Position numbers and translations under genes: made by a program
Origin: CAVTJX01 sp963735175
GTDB taxonomy: Bacteria; Electryoneota; RPQS01
DNA length: 64,000 bases
NCBI GenBank assembly: GCA_963735175.1
Contig: CAVTJX010000016.1
Location: 744,001 to 808,000 of the forward strand
Direction of reading: 5' to 3'
In this document: positions 20,260-29,828 of the stretch, piece by piece
Layout: each line of letters opens with the position of its first letter
How positions within the stretch are numbered: position 1 is the stretch's first letter
The notes under the pieces: generated by a model
The model's input: the letters and a program-made list of their open reading frames with translations, nothing else
What the model was told of the DNA's origin: nothing
Databases searched by the model: none

Positions 20260-21434
20260 GCTGCGTTAATAGTTGTTTCAAACGTTCTACCGGATTCGGC
20301 AGAACGGCCGCCCAGATCATGGCGGCAATCACAAACGGCTTGAACCCCGCCTCATGGTAGGTGGCCAGCCGGTACTTTTCAAACACCTCCGCCGACACCT
20401 CGCCACGCTCGCAACTGACGCCCGAAATATCCGCCGGCAGGCAATGCATATAGAGCGCGTTGCCGCCCATCGTCAGCTTCATCATCTCGGCATTGCATTC
20501 CCAGTCGCGGAAGCGTGCGTTGTGCGTGAGGCATTCCTTCTCCAGCGCCGCCAGGCCGGTCTTGTCGGCGTGCTTCAAGAGTTCGGTCCGCCGCTGCATC
20601 ACCTGATACGGCGCCCACGACTTGGGATACACCACGTCCGCTCCCGTAAACGCCTGTGCCATGCTGTCCACCCTCGTAAACCGGCCGCCGTATTGCGACG
20701 CATGCTCCCGCGCCAGATGCTCGATTTCCGGAATCAGCCCGTAGCCCTCGGGATACGCCAGCGTCACGTCTATGCCAAAGCGCGTCAGCAATCCGATGAT
20801 CCCCTGCGGAACCGACAGCGGCTTTCCGTAGCGACGGCGAATACGCCCAGCTCATCGCCAGCTTTTTGCCTTTCAACGCCTCAAACGACCCGAAGTGTCG
20901 CTTCAACGCCAGCAAATCCGACATCGCCTGCGTGGGATGGTCGATATCGCACTGGAGATTGATCACCGGCGGTCGTCGCGCCAGTACGCCCGCGCTGAAC
21001 CCCTCGTCCACGGCGGCGGAAACCTCGCGCATGTAGCGGTTGCCCTCACCCAGAAACATGTCGTCGCGAATCCCGACCACTTCCGTTAAAAACGACAGCA
21101 TGTTCGCCGTTTCGCGCACCGTTTCGCCGTGAGCGATCTGCGACTTCTCCTCGTCCAGGTCCTCCACCACGAGCCCCAGCGCGTTCGCCGCCGCGGCGAA
21201 GCTGTAGCGTGTGCGCGTCGATTTGTCGCGGAAGATAGAAATCGCCAGCCCCGTGTCAAACAACCGGAAGCTTTGGCCGCGCCCGTGCAGTTCTTTTAAT
21301 ATTTCCGCGACCAGCGCCACCGCGCGAATCTCGTCGTCGGTTTTTTCCCACGTCAGCAAAAAGTCGCGCCGGAAGAGTGACGTCTTCAGCGTGGCCAGCG
21401 TCTCCAGTGTGCTCGCGAATGAGAATTCAGTCAT
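20210..21434 (-). CDS. ygeW: YgeW-type carbamoyltransferase (one frame break)
   Basis: Aspartate/ornithine carbamoyltransferase superfamily member of the YgeW group, which in gut purine degradation acts on a ureido intermediate and yields carbamoyl phosphate. About 408 residues when repaired. Carbamoyl-phosphate loop RDKSTRTRYSF, then DIDHPTQAMSDLLAL, and the amino-acid side motif YMHCLPADISG are all present. ATG 21434 (MTEFSFAST) overlaps the end of the 2Fe-2S gene by 8 nt; longer in-frame starts lie inside that gene. An extra base near 20827 breaks the frame after AMSWAYSP; the next frame resumes RYGKPLSVPQGIIGLL. No carbamate kinase gene is in the window. Confidence 0.88.
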
Positions 21435-21936
21435 GTGCGATAGACGTTTTATTTTCAGTATGCGGCAAACGCGCGGCTGCATAAAACACCGCCGCCGCCT
21501 CAATCGCGTCGATAATCTGTTGATAGCCGGTGCAGCGGCACAGGTTGGGCTTGATCGCTCGCCGGATATCTACCCGCGTCGGTTGCGCGTTCTTCAGCAG
21601 CAGAGCGTGCGCCGCCAGCACCATCCCCGGCGTGCAGTACCCGCACTGCACCGCGCCGTGATCCAGAAACGCCTGCTGCAAGGGGTGCAGCGCGCCGTCC
21701 GGCCCCGTCAGCCCCTCAATCGTCAGCACATTCCGGCCAATCACCTCGCGCACCATCAGTCGGCATGCCTGTACCGCCCTTCCGTCGAGCAGAATCGTGC
21801 ACGACCCACAGACGCCAATTCCGCAACCGCTCTTCGTCCCCGTCAAGTCCAGCGTCTCGCGCAGGAAATCCAGCAGCCGCAGCTCGAGCGCAGATTCGGA
21901 AAGCGCGACGCTCATGCCGTTAATCGTTGTCGTCAT
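21427..21936 (-). CDS. 2Fe-2S subunit of a second molybdenum hydroxylase
   Basis: Intact 169-residue ferredoxin-type small subunit (XdhC/CoxS/CutS type). First cluster Cys38, 43, 46 (CGIGVCGSC) and Cys58; second cluster Cys98, 101 (CGYCTPGM) and Cys133, 135 (CRCTGY). It overlaps its Mo-binding partner by 4 nt (ATGA, start 21936) and the following carbamoyltransferase gene by 8 nt. No separate FAD subunit accompanies this pair, so electrons must go to another acceptor or to the FAD protein at 16605-18047. Confidence 0.9.
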   Translation of the reverse strand: MTTTINGMSVALSESALELRLLDFLRETLDLTGTKSGCGIGVCGSCTILLDGRAVQACRLMVREVIGRNVLTIEGLTGPDGALHPLQQAFLDHGAVQCGYCTPGMVLAAHALLLKNAQPTRVDIRRAIKPNLCRCTGYQQIIDAIEAAAVFYAAARLPHTENKTSIAHD

Positions 21937-24182
21937 GACACCGCCTCCACCCGGATCGGCAGCACGGTGTAGCGGCGGCCCGTGGCGTGGTAAATGGCAT
22001 TGGCAATCGCCGGCGCCATCAGCTCATTCGCCGGTTCGCCAATCCCCTTGGCTCCCGAGGGCGACAGCGGATCGGCATTCTCGATCACAATCGCCGTCAT
22101 CTCCGGCATGTCCGTCGCCCGCGCCAAGTGGTAGTCATCCAGATTCAGATTCGTAATCCGTCCGTCTTCCAGCGCCACCGCCTCATGCAGCCCATAGCCG
22201 ATGCCCATCGCCATCCCGCCGTAGAACTGCCCGCGCAGCATGGCTGGATTCACCGCCCGCCCCACGTCGTGCGCCGCCACCGCCTGCAGCAGTTTCACCT
22301 TCCCCGTCCGGGGATTCACCGTCAACTCCACCGCCTGGCAGCCGTACACCCACGTGAAATACGCGTTGCCCTGCCCGGTCTCCTCGTCCCACGACACCTT
22401 GGGCGCGCAGAACGTCTCCACCGCGTGCGGATGCTCCTGCAAGCGGAACAGTTCGTGCACGGCGTCCGCAAACGCCAGCGACAACCCGTTGCCCCCGATC
22501 ACCCGTCCCCCGGCAAATCGCACTTCCTCCGCCCCGCAATCCAGCACCGGCGCCAACACTTCCGCCATCCGTTGCTTCAGCGCGCGCGCCGCCTTTACCA
22601 CGGCCCCCCCGCCCATCAGCGTCGCCCGCGAGGCCACCGTTGTCCCCCCGTCCGGAATCACCAGCGTCGAACTCTGCCGGTAGCGGATGGATTCCTTCTC
22701 CACCCCCAGTTCCTCCGCCGCGAGCAGAATCATCGCCGATTCCGACCCCTGCCCGTTCTCATGCACCCCCGCCTCCAGCAGAATCGAACCGTCGTATTGC
22801 ACGTTGATCATCGCGGTGTTGAAATCCGTGCCCTCCGCCCCGAGGCTCATGCCGCGATAACTCAGCGCCAGGCCGATCCCGTACCATTCTTCGCCCTGTC
22901 CCCGCGAACAACGCGCCAGTTTTCGCTCGTAGTCGGACTCCTTCAACACCGCTTCGAATACCTGCCCCAGACTGACTGTGTGCGTGTCCAGCGTCTGTCC
23001 GGTAACCGTCACGCTGCCGCGCTTCACCATGTTCCGCCGCCGCATCTCGACGCCCGATAATCCCACCTTTTCCGCCGCGATATCGATGAGCTGCTCAATG
23101 GCGAAATTCACCTGCGGCGAACCGAACCCCCGCATCGCTCCGGTGAACACATTGTTCGTGTAGACTCCGTACACGTCGCAGTGCACATTTGGCACCACGT
23201 ACGGCCCGCAGCACTGCACCGTCGAGCGCCACGTCACCCACGGCGTCACCGAGCAGTACGCCCCCGCGTCCGCGATCATCCGCACCGCCACCGCCGTGAT
23301 CAGTCCGTCGCGTCCCACGCCCATTTTGTAGCGCATTCGGTAGGGGTGCCGCTTGTAACTTTCGCGGATCGACCACTCGCGTTCATACACAATCTTCACC
23401 GGCTTCCCGGTCAGCTTCGCCGCTAGCGCCGCCCGCGCGCACACCGCTGCCGCCGTGTCGTCCTTGCCGCCAAAGCCGCCGCCCACCGCAATCGTCTTCA
23501 CGTCGACATCCGCCAGCGGCACATCCAGCAGCGCCGCCACGAACCGCCGCGTGCTGAACGGATGCTGCATGCTGCCGTAGATTTCCAGCACGCCGTCCGC
23601 CCGCGGCACGCACACCGCCGCCTCCGGTTCGAGATACGCGTGCTCCACAAACTGCGTCCGGAACTCTTCCTCGACAATCACATCGGCCTGCGCGAATCCC
23701 TCATCCACGTTTCCACGCCGGATCTTGTGGTGGTTGACGATGTTCGATCCGTACTCCTCATGAATCAGCACGGCTCCCGGCTGCATCGCTTCCTCGGGAT
23801 CGAACAGCGCCGGCAATTCCTCAGCGTCTACGACGATGAGCCGTGCCGCCGCCATTGCCTGCGCGCGCGTCTCCGCCACCACCAGCGCCACAACGTCACC
23901 GTGATAGCGAATCCTGTCGTCGGCGAACATGCGGTAGTCCTGCCGGATCTGCCCAAAGCGGCACGTGTCAAACGCGTCGGTCGCCGTCAGCACGCGCACC
24001 ACCCCCGGCGCGACATTAGCAAGCGTGGTATCGACGCGTTTCAGCCGCGCGTGCACAAAATCGCTGTAGACCGGCACGGCGTGCAGCAGTCCGGCGAATT
24101 TCAAATCGCCCGCGTACCGCGCGCGTCCGGTGACTTTGGCCGCGGCGTCGTTGCGCCACGCTTTCGCTTTCAGATCGGCCAT
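21933..24182 (-). CDS. Molybdenum-binding subunit of a second hydroxylase
   Basis: Intact 749-residue Mo-pterin subunit of the xanthine dehydrogenase family, related to XdhD/XdhA types in purine clusters. Motifs: AGDLKFAGLLHA, VGGGFGGKDD, AMRGFGSPQ, GVHENGQGSE and GAKGIGEPANE with the catalytic Glu. The residue equivalent to bovine Glu802 is Asp here (GGKD), whereas the first hydroxylase has Glu; the Arg880 equivalent is kept. This suggests a different substrate or orientation, for example a downstream purine, but is only an inference. The ATG at 24182 overlaps the hydantoinase end by 13 nt and the 2Fe-2S gene follows with an ATGA overlap, so the three are tightly coupled. Confidence 0.9.
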   Translation of the reverse strand: MADLKAKAWRNDAAAKVTGRARYAGDLKFAGLLHAVPVYSDFVHARLKRVDTTLANVAPGVVRVLTATDAFDTCRFGQIRQDYRMFADDRIRYHGDVVALVVAETRAQAMAAARLIVVDAEELPALFDPEEAMQPGAVLIHEEYGSNIVNHHKIRRGNVDEGFAQADVIVEEEFRTQFVEHAYLEPEAAVCVPRADGVLEIYGSMQHPFSTRRFVAALLDVPLADVDVKTIAVGGGFGGKDDTAAAVCARAALAAKLTGKPVKIVYEREWSIRESYKRHPYRMRYKMGVGRDGLITAVAVRMIADAGAYCSVTPWVTWRSTVQCCGPYVVPNVHCDVYGVYTNNVFTGAMRGFGSPQVNFAIEQLIDIAAEKVGLSGVEMRRRNMVKRGSVTVTGQTLDTHTVSLGQVFEAVLKESDYERKLARCSRGQGEEWYGIGLALSYRGMSLGAEGTDFNTAMINVQYDGSILLEAGVHENGQGSESAMILLAAEELGVEKESIRYRQSSTLVIPDGGTTVASRATLMGGGAVVKAARALKQRMAEVLAPVLDCGAEEVRFAGGRVIGGNGLSLAFADAVHELFRLQEHPHAVETFCAPKVSWDEETGQGNAYFTWVYGCQAVELTVNPRTGKVKLLQAVAAHDVGRAVNPAMLRGQFYGGMAMGIGYGLHEAVALEDGRITNLNLDDYHLARATDMPEMTAIVIENADPLSPSGAKGIGEPANELMAPAIANAIYHATGRRYTVLPIRVEAVS

Positions 24183-25522
24183 ATCACCTGTCCCAGTGGA
24201 CGGTTCGGAGTCACCAATTCGTTGTCCTGCACAACGGTTTCGCCGCGCACCAGCACGTAGCGAAAATCGAGCGTCGTTGTCCGCCCTACGTATGGATTAT
24301 GACAGTCGGCATAACTCGGGCACAACTCCCGCGCCGCGCCGTCATCAGCCACGAGTATCAGATCGGCATCCGCATCTTCACGAATGCAGCCCTTATGCGG
24401 GTAGAGACCCGCCAGCCGTGCCGGGTTCTTGGCGAGCCGCAGGGCGAGATCGCTCCACGTGCGCTTGCCCCGCGTCACCAGCAATTCGTGCATGAGCGGC
24501 GTCAGCGCGCCAATCCCCGCCAGCCCGTTCGGACAGGCGCGGATATCGTCGTGCGGTTCGTCTTTATCGCGCACGGAAAAGGCACAGTGATCCGTGGCGA
24601 AGATATCAAACGCGCCCTCCCCGGCGAGCGTTTCCAGCGCCCCACGATTGGCTTCACTGCGCAGCGGCGGCGAGCACAAATAGCGCTGCCCATCCTCGGC
24701 CGCCAGCCGCGTCTTGTTAAAATACAGATATTGCGGCGCGGTTTCGCACGTCACGTCCGCATGCTCACGCGCCTGCCGAATGACCTCCGCGCCATCCGCC
24801 GTGCTTACGTGGACGATATGCACGGCGCACCCCGTCTCGGCGGCAAGCTGCGTGACCTTGCCAATCGCCGTCACTTCGGCTTCCGGCGCCCGCAGTCGTG
24901 CATGGACTGCCGGTTGTCGAAAATCCTGCTCGGACTGCGCGGCGCCGGTCAACGCCGCTTCGTCTTCGCAGTGCACCAGCACCCGCGCGCCCAGTTTCGC
25001 AAACCGTTTCAGCAATTCGCGAAGCGCCGCGTAGCTCTGGTACAAACCCGCGTCCCGGTAGGTCGTATAGAACTTGAACGTGCGATGGCCGCACTGCATC
25101 AAAAACCGGATCTCGTCCCAGTCCCGCTCCGCAAACGTCGTCGGTGTGTGATGGAACGCCACATCGCAATAACTATAATGCGTCGCCTTGAGCTGCGCCG
25201 CCACCGTCGCCTGCGGCAGCGTCTGCCCCGGTCGCTGCGTCACAAAACTGATCAGCGTCGTGATGCCGTTCAGCACCGCCGCCATGGATCCCGTGCGATA
25301 CGTGTCCGCCAAGTACCAGCGTCCGATTTTATCATCCACATGCACATGAAAATCAATCAGCCCCGGCAACACCGCCAGTCCCGCCGCGTCGATGACGTGA
25401 CAATCCTGCGGGAAATCGCGCCGCCGCCCAATGCGCGAGATCTTTCCCTCTGCCAGCAGCAGGTCGCAGCGCTCCGCGCCGCGTTCCAGATACACCGTGC
25501 CGTTGGCGATGATCGTTGCCAT
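24170..25522 (-). CDS. Dihydropyrimidinase/hydantoinase-like amidohydrolase
   Basis: Zinc amidohydrolase that opens a cyclic ureide ring; in purine clusters the equivalent is HyuA/YgeZ. Intact 450 residues, typical length. Metal site: DFHVHVDD (HxH), FKFYTTY with the Lys that is carbamylated in the family, VHCEDEA, HIVHVSTADG and ATDHCAFS (Asp). N-terminal composite beta domain IANGTVYLERG; C-terminal VLVRGETVVQDNELV. Its start lies 1 nt before the stop of the threonine-synthase-like gene and its end overlaps the second Mo subunit gene. The substrate is not readable from sequence. High confidence for family. Confidence 0.9.
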   Translation of the reverse strand: MATIIANGTVYLERGAERCDLLLAEGKISRIGRRRDFPQDCHVIDAAGLAVLPGLIDFHVHVDDKIGRWYLADTYRTGSMAAVLNGITTLISFVTQRPGQTLPQATVAAQLKATHYSYCDVAFHHTPTTFAERDWDEIRFLMQCGHRTFKFYTTYRDAGLYQSYAALRELLKRFAKLGARVLVHCEDEAALTGAAQSEQDFRQPAVHARLRAPEAEVTAIGKVTQLAAETGCAVHIVHVSTADGAEVIRQAREHADVTCETAPQYLYFNKTRLAAEDGQRYLCSPPLRSEANRGALETLAGEGAFDIFATDHCAFSVRDKDEPHDDIRACPNGLAGIGALTPLMHELLVTRGKRTWSDLALRLAKNPARLAGLYPHKGCIREDADADLILVADDGAARELCPSYADCHNPYVGRTTTLDFRYVLVRGETVVQDNELVTPNRPLGQVIWPI

Positions 25523-25523
25523 C

Positions 25524-26729
25524 TCAGGTTACCGCTTCTAAACGCGGTTCAATCGGCGGCGGCAGTTCGACTCCCGCCAGCGCCGCGTCCACATCTTTTA
25601 GACCATGCCCCGTCACGAGCAGCACTGTGCGCGCTTCATTCGGCAGTTGCGCCGGGCTGATTTTTTCCATCGCGGCCACCACCGCCGCGGCGGCAGGCTC
25701 GGCAAAGATTCCCGTCAGCCGCGCCAGCGTCTGTTGGCCCGTGCGAATCTCGTCATCTGTCACCGTCAGCGTAAATCCGCCGCTCTCCTCAATCGCACGT
25801 TTGGCCAGATACGCATTGCTCGGCGTCGAGACCGAAATGGAATCGGCAATGGTCACCGGCGCCGCCGCGCTCTGATACACGCCTGTAGTCACAAAGCGAT
25901 GAATCGCATCTGACGTTTCGGCCTGCACACCAATCAAACACGGCACGTCCTCGGCCAGGCCCGCGTCGCGAAGATCGCAAAAGCCTTTGTGAACGGCGGC
26001 AAGGATCACGCCGTCCCCCACGGGGATCACCACCGCCTCCGGTATCTGCATTCCGCCCTGCGCGAAAATTTCCAGCGCCACGGTCTTCTTGCCTTCAATC
26101 GTCAGCGGGTGATAGGCCGTGTTGCGGTTCAGGCCGCCACGCGCGCGGGTGTATTCCAGCGACAGCCGAAACGCGTCGTCATACGTCCCGTCCACGCGAT
26201 ACACCGTCGCGCCGTACAAGAGCATCTGCGCCAGTTTCGCTTTCGGCGCGCGCGCGGGCGCAAAGATAATCGCCTGCTTGCCCGCCGCCGCGCACGCCGC
26301 GGCCAGCGCCGCCGCCGCATTGCCCGTCGACGCGGTTACGACCCGCGCTTCCTGATTGCGAATCGCCTCCGCCACCATCAGTTCCGACGCCCGGTCCTTC
26401 AGCGACCCGCTCGGATTCAGGCCGTCATTCTTCACGAGCAGATTGCGCCGTCCGAAATGCTCCGCGAGTCGCGGCACCGTTACGAGCGGCGTACTCCCCA
26501 CGGCAAACGGCGGATGAAATTCGGCTTCCACCGCGCAGAACAGCGCCCAATCGGGATTCCGCGGATTCAAGTGCGGGCGAAGCTTCTCCCATTCGAAGCG
26601 CGCCAGCAGCACGCCGCGCAGCGGCATCCCCGGCTGGGTTTGCTCGCCGCACACAGGGCACAAATACCGCACCGCATCGCGCTCAAATTCGCGCCCGCAT
26701 TCCGCGCATTCATAATGAAACGCCGTCAT
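25524..26729 (-). CDS. Threonine-synthase-like PLP enzyme with zinc-ribbon N terminus
   Basis: Intact 401-residue fold-type II PLP enzyme. Residues 8-27 form a zinc ribbon (Cys8, Cys11, Cys24, Cys27). Schiff-base Lys111 in LNPSGSLKDRASE, substrate loop TASTGNAAAALAA, and a C-terminal VTGHGLKD motif typical of threonine synthase. It is the upstream neighbour of the hydantoinase gene, only 1 nt apart, inside a purine locus. A biosynthetic threonine synthase is not expected there, so it may be a second ammonia-lyase candidate on diaminopropionate or a related amino acid. That is inference; the sequence alone would be annotated as threonine synthase. Confidence 0.8.
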   Translation of the reverse strand: MTAFHYECAECGREFERDAVRYLCPVCGEQTQPGMPLRGVLLARFEWEKLRPHLNPRNPDWALFCAVEAEFHPPFAVGSTPLVTVPRLAEHFGRRNLLVKNDGLNPSGSLKDRASELMVAEAIRNQEARVVTASTGNAAAALAAACAAAGKQAIIFAPARAPKAKLAQMLLYGATVYRVDGTYDDAFRLSLEYTRARGGLNRNTAYHPLTIEGKKTVALEIFAQGGMQIPEAVVIPVGDGVILAAVHKGFCDLRDAGLAEDVPCLIGVQAETSDAIHRFVTTGVYQSAAAPVTIADSISVSTPSNAYLAKRAIEESGGFTLTVTDDEIRTGQQTLARLTGIFAEPAAAAVVAAMEKISPAQLPNEARTVLLVTGHGLKDVDAALAGVELPPPIEPRLEAVT

Positions 26730-26760
26730 CTATTCTGCCGCTTCATCGATCCGTCCTCTT

Positions 26761-26819
26761 GTAGGGACATGGCATGCCATGTCCTCTTACTCTGTAGGGG
26801 CGGACCTATGTGTCCGCCC
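26761..26819. repeat. Palindrome family B copy and family A copy 3
   Basis: GTAGG followed by the perfect 20-bp palindrome GGACATGGCATGCCATGTCC (26765-26784), then 9 nt later GTAGG with GGGCGGAC (26798-26805) and GTCCGCCC (26812-26819). The two units are head to tail and share the leading GTAGG, suggesting one repeat type with variable arms. Confidence 0.75.
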
Positions 26820-26850
26820 GATTCTGTCTGTAGTGCCGCACGGCAGTGCG

Positions 26851-26911
26851 CTTCCGCCGAGGCAGGTCCGTGGACCTGCCCGGAATCTGTATTCTCCCTC
26901 ATCTCTCATCC
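26851..26911. repeat. Palindrome family C, left copy
   Basis: Starts CTTCCGCCGA, contains the palindrome GGCAGGTCCGTGGACCTGCC (26861-26880) and ends in CCTCATC-type short repeats. The first 44 bp (26851-26894) are identical to 28496-28539. It abuts the stop codon of the propeller protein gene. Confidence 0.85.
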
Positions 26912-28402
26912 CTACTTCACCAACATCACCTTCCGCGTCACCCCCGTCTCCCCCGCCGCGACCCGGACAAAATAAACCCCCGACGCCACGCCCCCCGCCT
27001 CCCACACTATGCGCCTTTCCCCCGCATTCGCCATTCCATCCACGAGACAACAAACCTCGCGCCCCGTCACGTCAAACACCTTCAAGGAAACATGCGACGA
27101 ACGCGGCACCGCATACCGAATCTCGGTGGTGCTGTTGAAGGGATTGGGGTATGCCAGAAGGTTCACGTCGCTGGGCAGCACGACAGGAGGATCGCTAATG
27201 GGCACAGCCTCCCCCTCATACCGCACAAGCCAGAGCTGATCACCAAATCCCGGCTGGCGCACGGTGCGGCCAACGATGGCCACCCCGCCATCCGCTGTAG
27301 CCACGGCCCCGTAGGGCGAGTCGTCGATGCTCATATTCAGCGTCTGCCACCAGAGTGTGTCGCCGTTCCCGTCAGTGCGCAGCAGGAACAGATCCCTCAC
27401 GTCGCCGGATATCAACGGCGGCCGGGCTTGCCCCACCACATAGAATCCGTCACCAGGGGCTGGGACGACGCATTCGGCATACAGGTCCAAGTGTGGACGA
27501 CCGAGGATGCACTGCCAGCGCGGCTGGCCCGTGCTGTCAGTCCGCACCAGGAACACCCGGCAGGTGTCGTCGTTCAACGGACCCTCCGTTCCCCCGGCCA
27601 GAACAAAGTCCTCATCGGGTAGGACCGCCACCGAAATCGCACTGGTGCTCGAATGTGCACCGGCCGGAATCCCGGTATAGGTCCTCGTCCACAGGGTATC
27701 GCCGGTATCCGTCAGGCGCAACAGCCAGGCTTCTTGCCCAGTGGTGGAATCGGAATAGGTGATACCGGCGACCACGAAGCCGTCTGTGCCCACAGCAGCG
27801 ACATCCCATCCGATGCTGTTCCCGATTCGACCCCAAGCCCGCGTCCACAGGGTATCTCCCTGCGCGTTCACCCGGACCAGATACAAGCTAAGGCGAGATG
27901 GCGCGTCCGGGCCAAAGGATGTAGTACTGCCGGTCGCTAAGAAACCGCCACCGGGTGCAGACACCACAGCCCAGAACCAGTCTTGGGCGTCTCCCCCATA
28001 CGGCCGTGACCAGAGGGTGTCGCCCTGATCGTTCAGCCGCAGCAGATAGCCGTCGCCCCAGTAAGTTGGTCCGGGCTCGTAGGAATAGGTTTGCCCGGCG
28101 ACGATCCAGCCCCCGCCGGGAACAGCGTCTACAGCGTATGCGTACTCATTGCCGTGGCTGTAGGTGCGGTTCCAGAGCAGCGTTCCGTTGCTGTCGGTGC
28201 GGACCGCGAACACCCGCCCACCTGGCGGCGAGGAGGCCGTATTGCCCACGGCCAGGAAGCCTCCGTCAGGGGCAAGGGCAATGGCCTGGCCCTCGTCGGA
28301 AGCCGTACCGCCATAGGTCCGCGTCCACAGCGTGTCCAGTAGCTGGGCTTTGAGCAGCAGCGGTAGCAGACAGAGCAGACCAACAGCCAGCAGACGGCGC
28401 AT
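26912..28402 (-). CDS. Secreted beta-propeller protein with T9SS sorting domain
   Basis: Intact 496-residue exoprotein. Signal peptide MRRLLAVGLLCLLPLLLKAQ. About eight repeats of the form GDTLWTRTYGG ... GGFLAVG (for example DTLWSRPYGGDAQDW and DTLWTRAWGRIGNS) make a propeller of the kind often annotated as SBBP/delta-60-like repeats. C-terminal type A sorting domain: YPNPFNSTTEIRYAVPRSSH ... KVFDVTGREVCCL ... GVYFVRVAAGETGVTRKVMLVK. This cell-surface gene interrupts the purine locus, between the threonine-synthase-like gene and ygeY, and has family B and C palindromes on both sides. Its function is not readable, and nothing in it suggests purine metabolism. Confidence 0.88.
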   Translation of the reverse strand: MRRLLAVGLLCLLPLLLKAQLLDTLWTRTYGGTASDEGQAIALAPDGGFLAVGNTASSPPGGRVFAVRTDSNGTLLWNRTYSHGNEYAYAVDAVPGGGWIVAGQTYSYEPGPTYWGDGYLLRLNDQGDTLWSRPYGGDAQDWFWAVVSAPGGGFLATGSTTSFGPDAPSRLSLYLVRVNAQGDTLWTRAWGRIGNSIGWDVAAVGTDGFVVAGITYSDSTTGQEAWLLRLTDTGDTLWTRTYTGIPAGAHSSTSAISVAVLPDEDFVLAGGTEGPLNDDTCRVFLVRTDSTGQPRWQCILGRPHLDLYAECVVPAPGDGFYVVGQARPPLISGDVRDLFLLRTDGNGDTLWWQTLNMSIDDSPYGAVATADGGVAIVGRTVRQPGFGDQLWLVRYEGEAVPISDPPVVLPSDVNLLAYPNPFNSTTEIRYAVPRSSHVSLKVFDVTGREVCCLVDGMANAGERRIVWEAGGVASGVYFVRVAAGETGVTRKVMLVK

Positions 28403-28431
28403 GGATGCCTCCGGAGATCATGTTCTGGTCA

Positions 28432-28476
28432 GGACATGGCATGTCACAAATCTCGACGCAGTCGGACCATGTCCTC
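28432..28476. repeat. Palindrome family B, diverged copy
   Basis: GGACATGGCATGTC at one end and GGACCATGTCC at the other, in the leader of the propeller gene. Related to the perfect copy at 26765-26784. Confidence 0.6.
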
Positions 28477-28495
28477 TCGTCTCAGTTCTATCCGT

Positions 28496-28564
28496 CTTCC
28501 GCCGAGGCAGGTCCGTGGACCTGCCCGGAATCTGTATTCCCCCTCATCCCTCCGCCCTCATCCC
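28496..28564. repeat. Palindrome family C, right copy
   Basis: The 44 bp from 28496 to 28539 are identical to 26851-26894, followed by a longer series of CCCTCATC-like short repeats. It ends exactly at the stop codon of ygeY (28565). Confidence 0.85.
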
Positions 28565-29811
28565 TCATCCCTGCTCGCCAAGCTTCACCACAAACCCCGC
28601 ATAAAACGCCGCCGCGGCGGTCAGGTGTTCCACCGGACACGCTTCGTTAGGAGCGTGCGCTAAAACTTCGTTGCCCGGTCCCATGCCAATGCACGGAATG
28701 CCGTGCATCCCAGCAATCGCCACCGCATTCGTGCTGAAGGTCCACTTGTCAATAAAGGGCGCTTGCCGAATAACTGTTGATACGCGTCCGCCGCGCCCGT
28801 CACATAGGGCGACGTTTCCGGCGTGGCCCACGTCGGATAATATTTTTCCGTCGGATAACGCTTGCCGGTGTAGGCCGCTTCGTCATACGTCAGCACCTCC
28901 ACCACAGCCTCGGGATAGCCCGCCCGCGCCGCCGCGTCCCGCACTTCGGCCACCGCGCTGTCCTTGGTTTCGCCCAGCGTCAGCCGCCGGTCCAATTGAA
29001 TGCTCGCCCCGTCCGGCACCGCGCACTGACTGGGCGAACTGAAAAACACCTGCGTCACCGCCACCGTGCCCGTGCCCAAAAACGGATCCTTCGCCAATCG
29101 CGTGTTCAGCTTTTCAATTTCCAGCGCGATCTTCGAGATCTTATAGATCGCGTTATCGCCTCGCTCCGGCGCGGATCCGTGGCACGACAGACCGCCGATC
29201 TTCACGAGGATCTCCATCCGCCCCCGGTGCCCGCGATAGAGATTCAAATTCGTCGGCTCGGTAATGACGACGACTTCCGGTTTGATGCCATCCTCGCGGA
29301 TCAAATGCTGCCAGCACAGCCCGTCGCAATCCTCTTCCATCACCGTGCCGGTGAACAGCACCGTGAACCGCTTATCAAGACCCTGCTCCTTCAGGATCCG
29401 TGCCGCCGTCAGCATCGACGCCATCCCGCCCTTCTGATCCACCGTCCCCCGCCCCCACACCTTGCCGTCTTCCACCTTCGGCGTGAACGGATCGAAATTC
29501 CAGAGCGCCATTTCGCCGGGATAGACCGTATCGATGTGCGCGTCAAAGGCAATCACGCGCGGCCCGCTGCCCAAGCGGCCGATGATGCTGCCCAGTCCGT
29601 CCACGCGCACCTCGTCCATGCCCACGCCGCGCATTTCGCCGGCGATCACCTGAATGACGTCTTTTTCTTTCGTCGAAAACGACGGCGTCGCGACCAGCGC
29701 CAGCAAACAGCGCACGGTCTCGCTTTCCAGCTCCCGCGCGCGGGCATGTATCGTCTGGTAAATGGAACTCACAGGGTCTCTCGGGTTGTGTCGCATCACG
29801 AAGGGGTTCAT
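28565..29811 (-). CDS. ygeY: YgeY-type M20 family hydrolase (one frame break)
   Basis: Zinc hydrolase of the M20 family, YgeY group, found in anaerobic purine clusters where it cleaves a ureido or amide intermediate. About 410 residues repaired. Metal and catalytic motifs: FDAHIDTVYPG (His, Asp), WGRGTVDQKGGMAS (bridging Asp), TVMEEDCDG (Glu-Glu), VVITEPTNLNL and VLAHAPNEACPVEHL (final His). One C appears missing from a C run near 28770: the frame breaks after FGKRP and continues FIDKWTFSTNAVAIAG. The start is uncertain: ATG 29811, ATG 29796 or GTG near 29772 (preceded by GAGAGA). A family A palindrome separates it from the flavoprotein gene; a family C palindrome follows its stop. Confidence 0.87.
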
Positions 29812-29828
29812 TTTTGTATGGAGACACC

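Noticed and set aside
24299..25660. A 453-residue plus-strand frame opposite the hydantoinase
   Set aside because: Arg/His/Gln-rich shadow with no motifs; the minus strand encodes an intact amidohydrolase with all metal ligands.
26851..28539. A composite transposon carrying the propeller gene
   Set aside because: There is no transposase and no terminal inverted repeat pair; the 44-bp repeats are direct and similar repeats occur at other gene ends.
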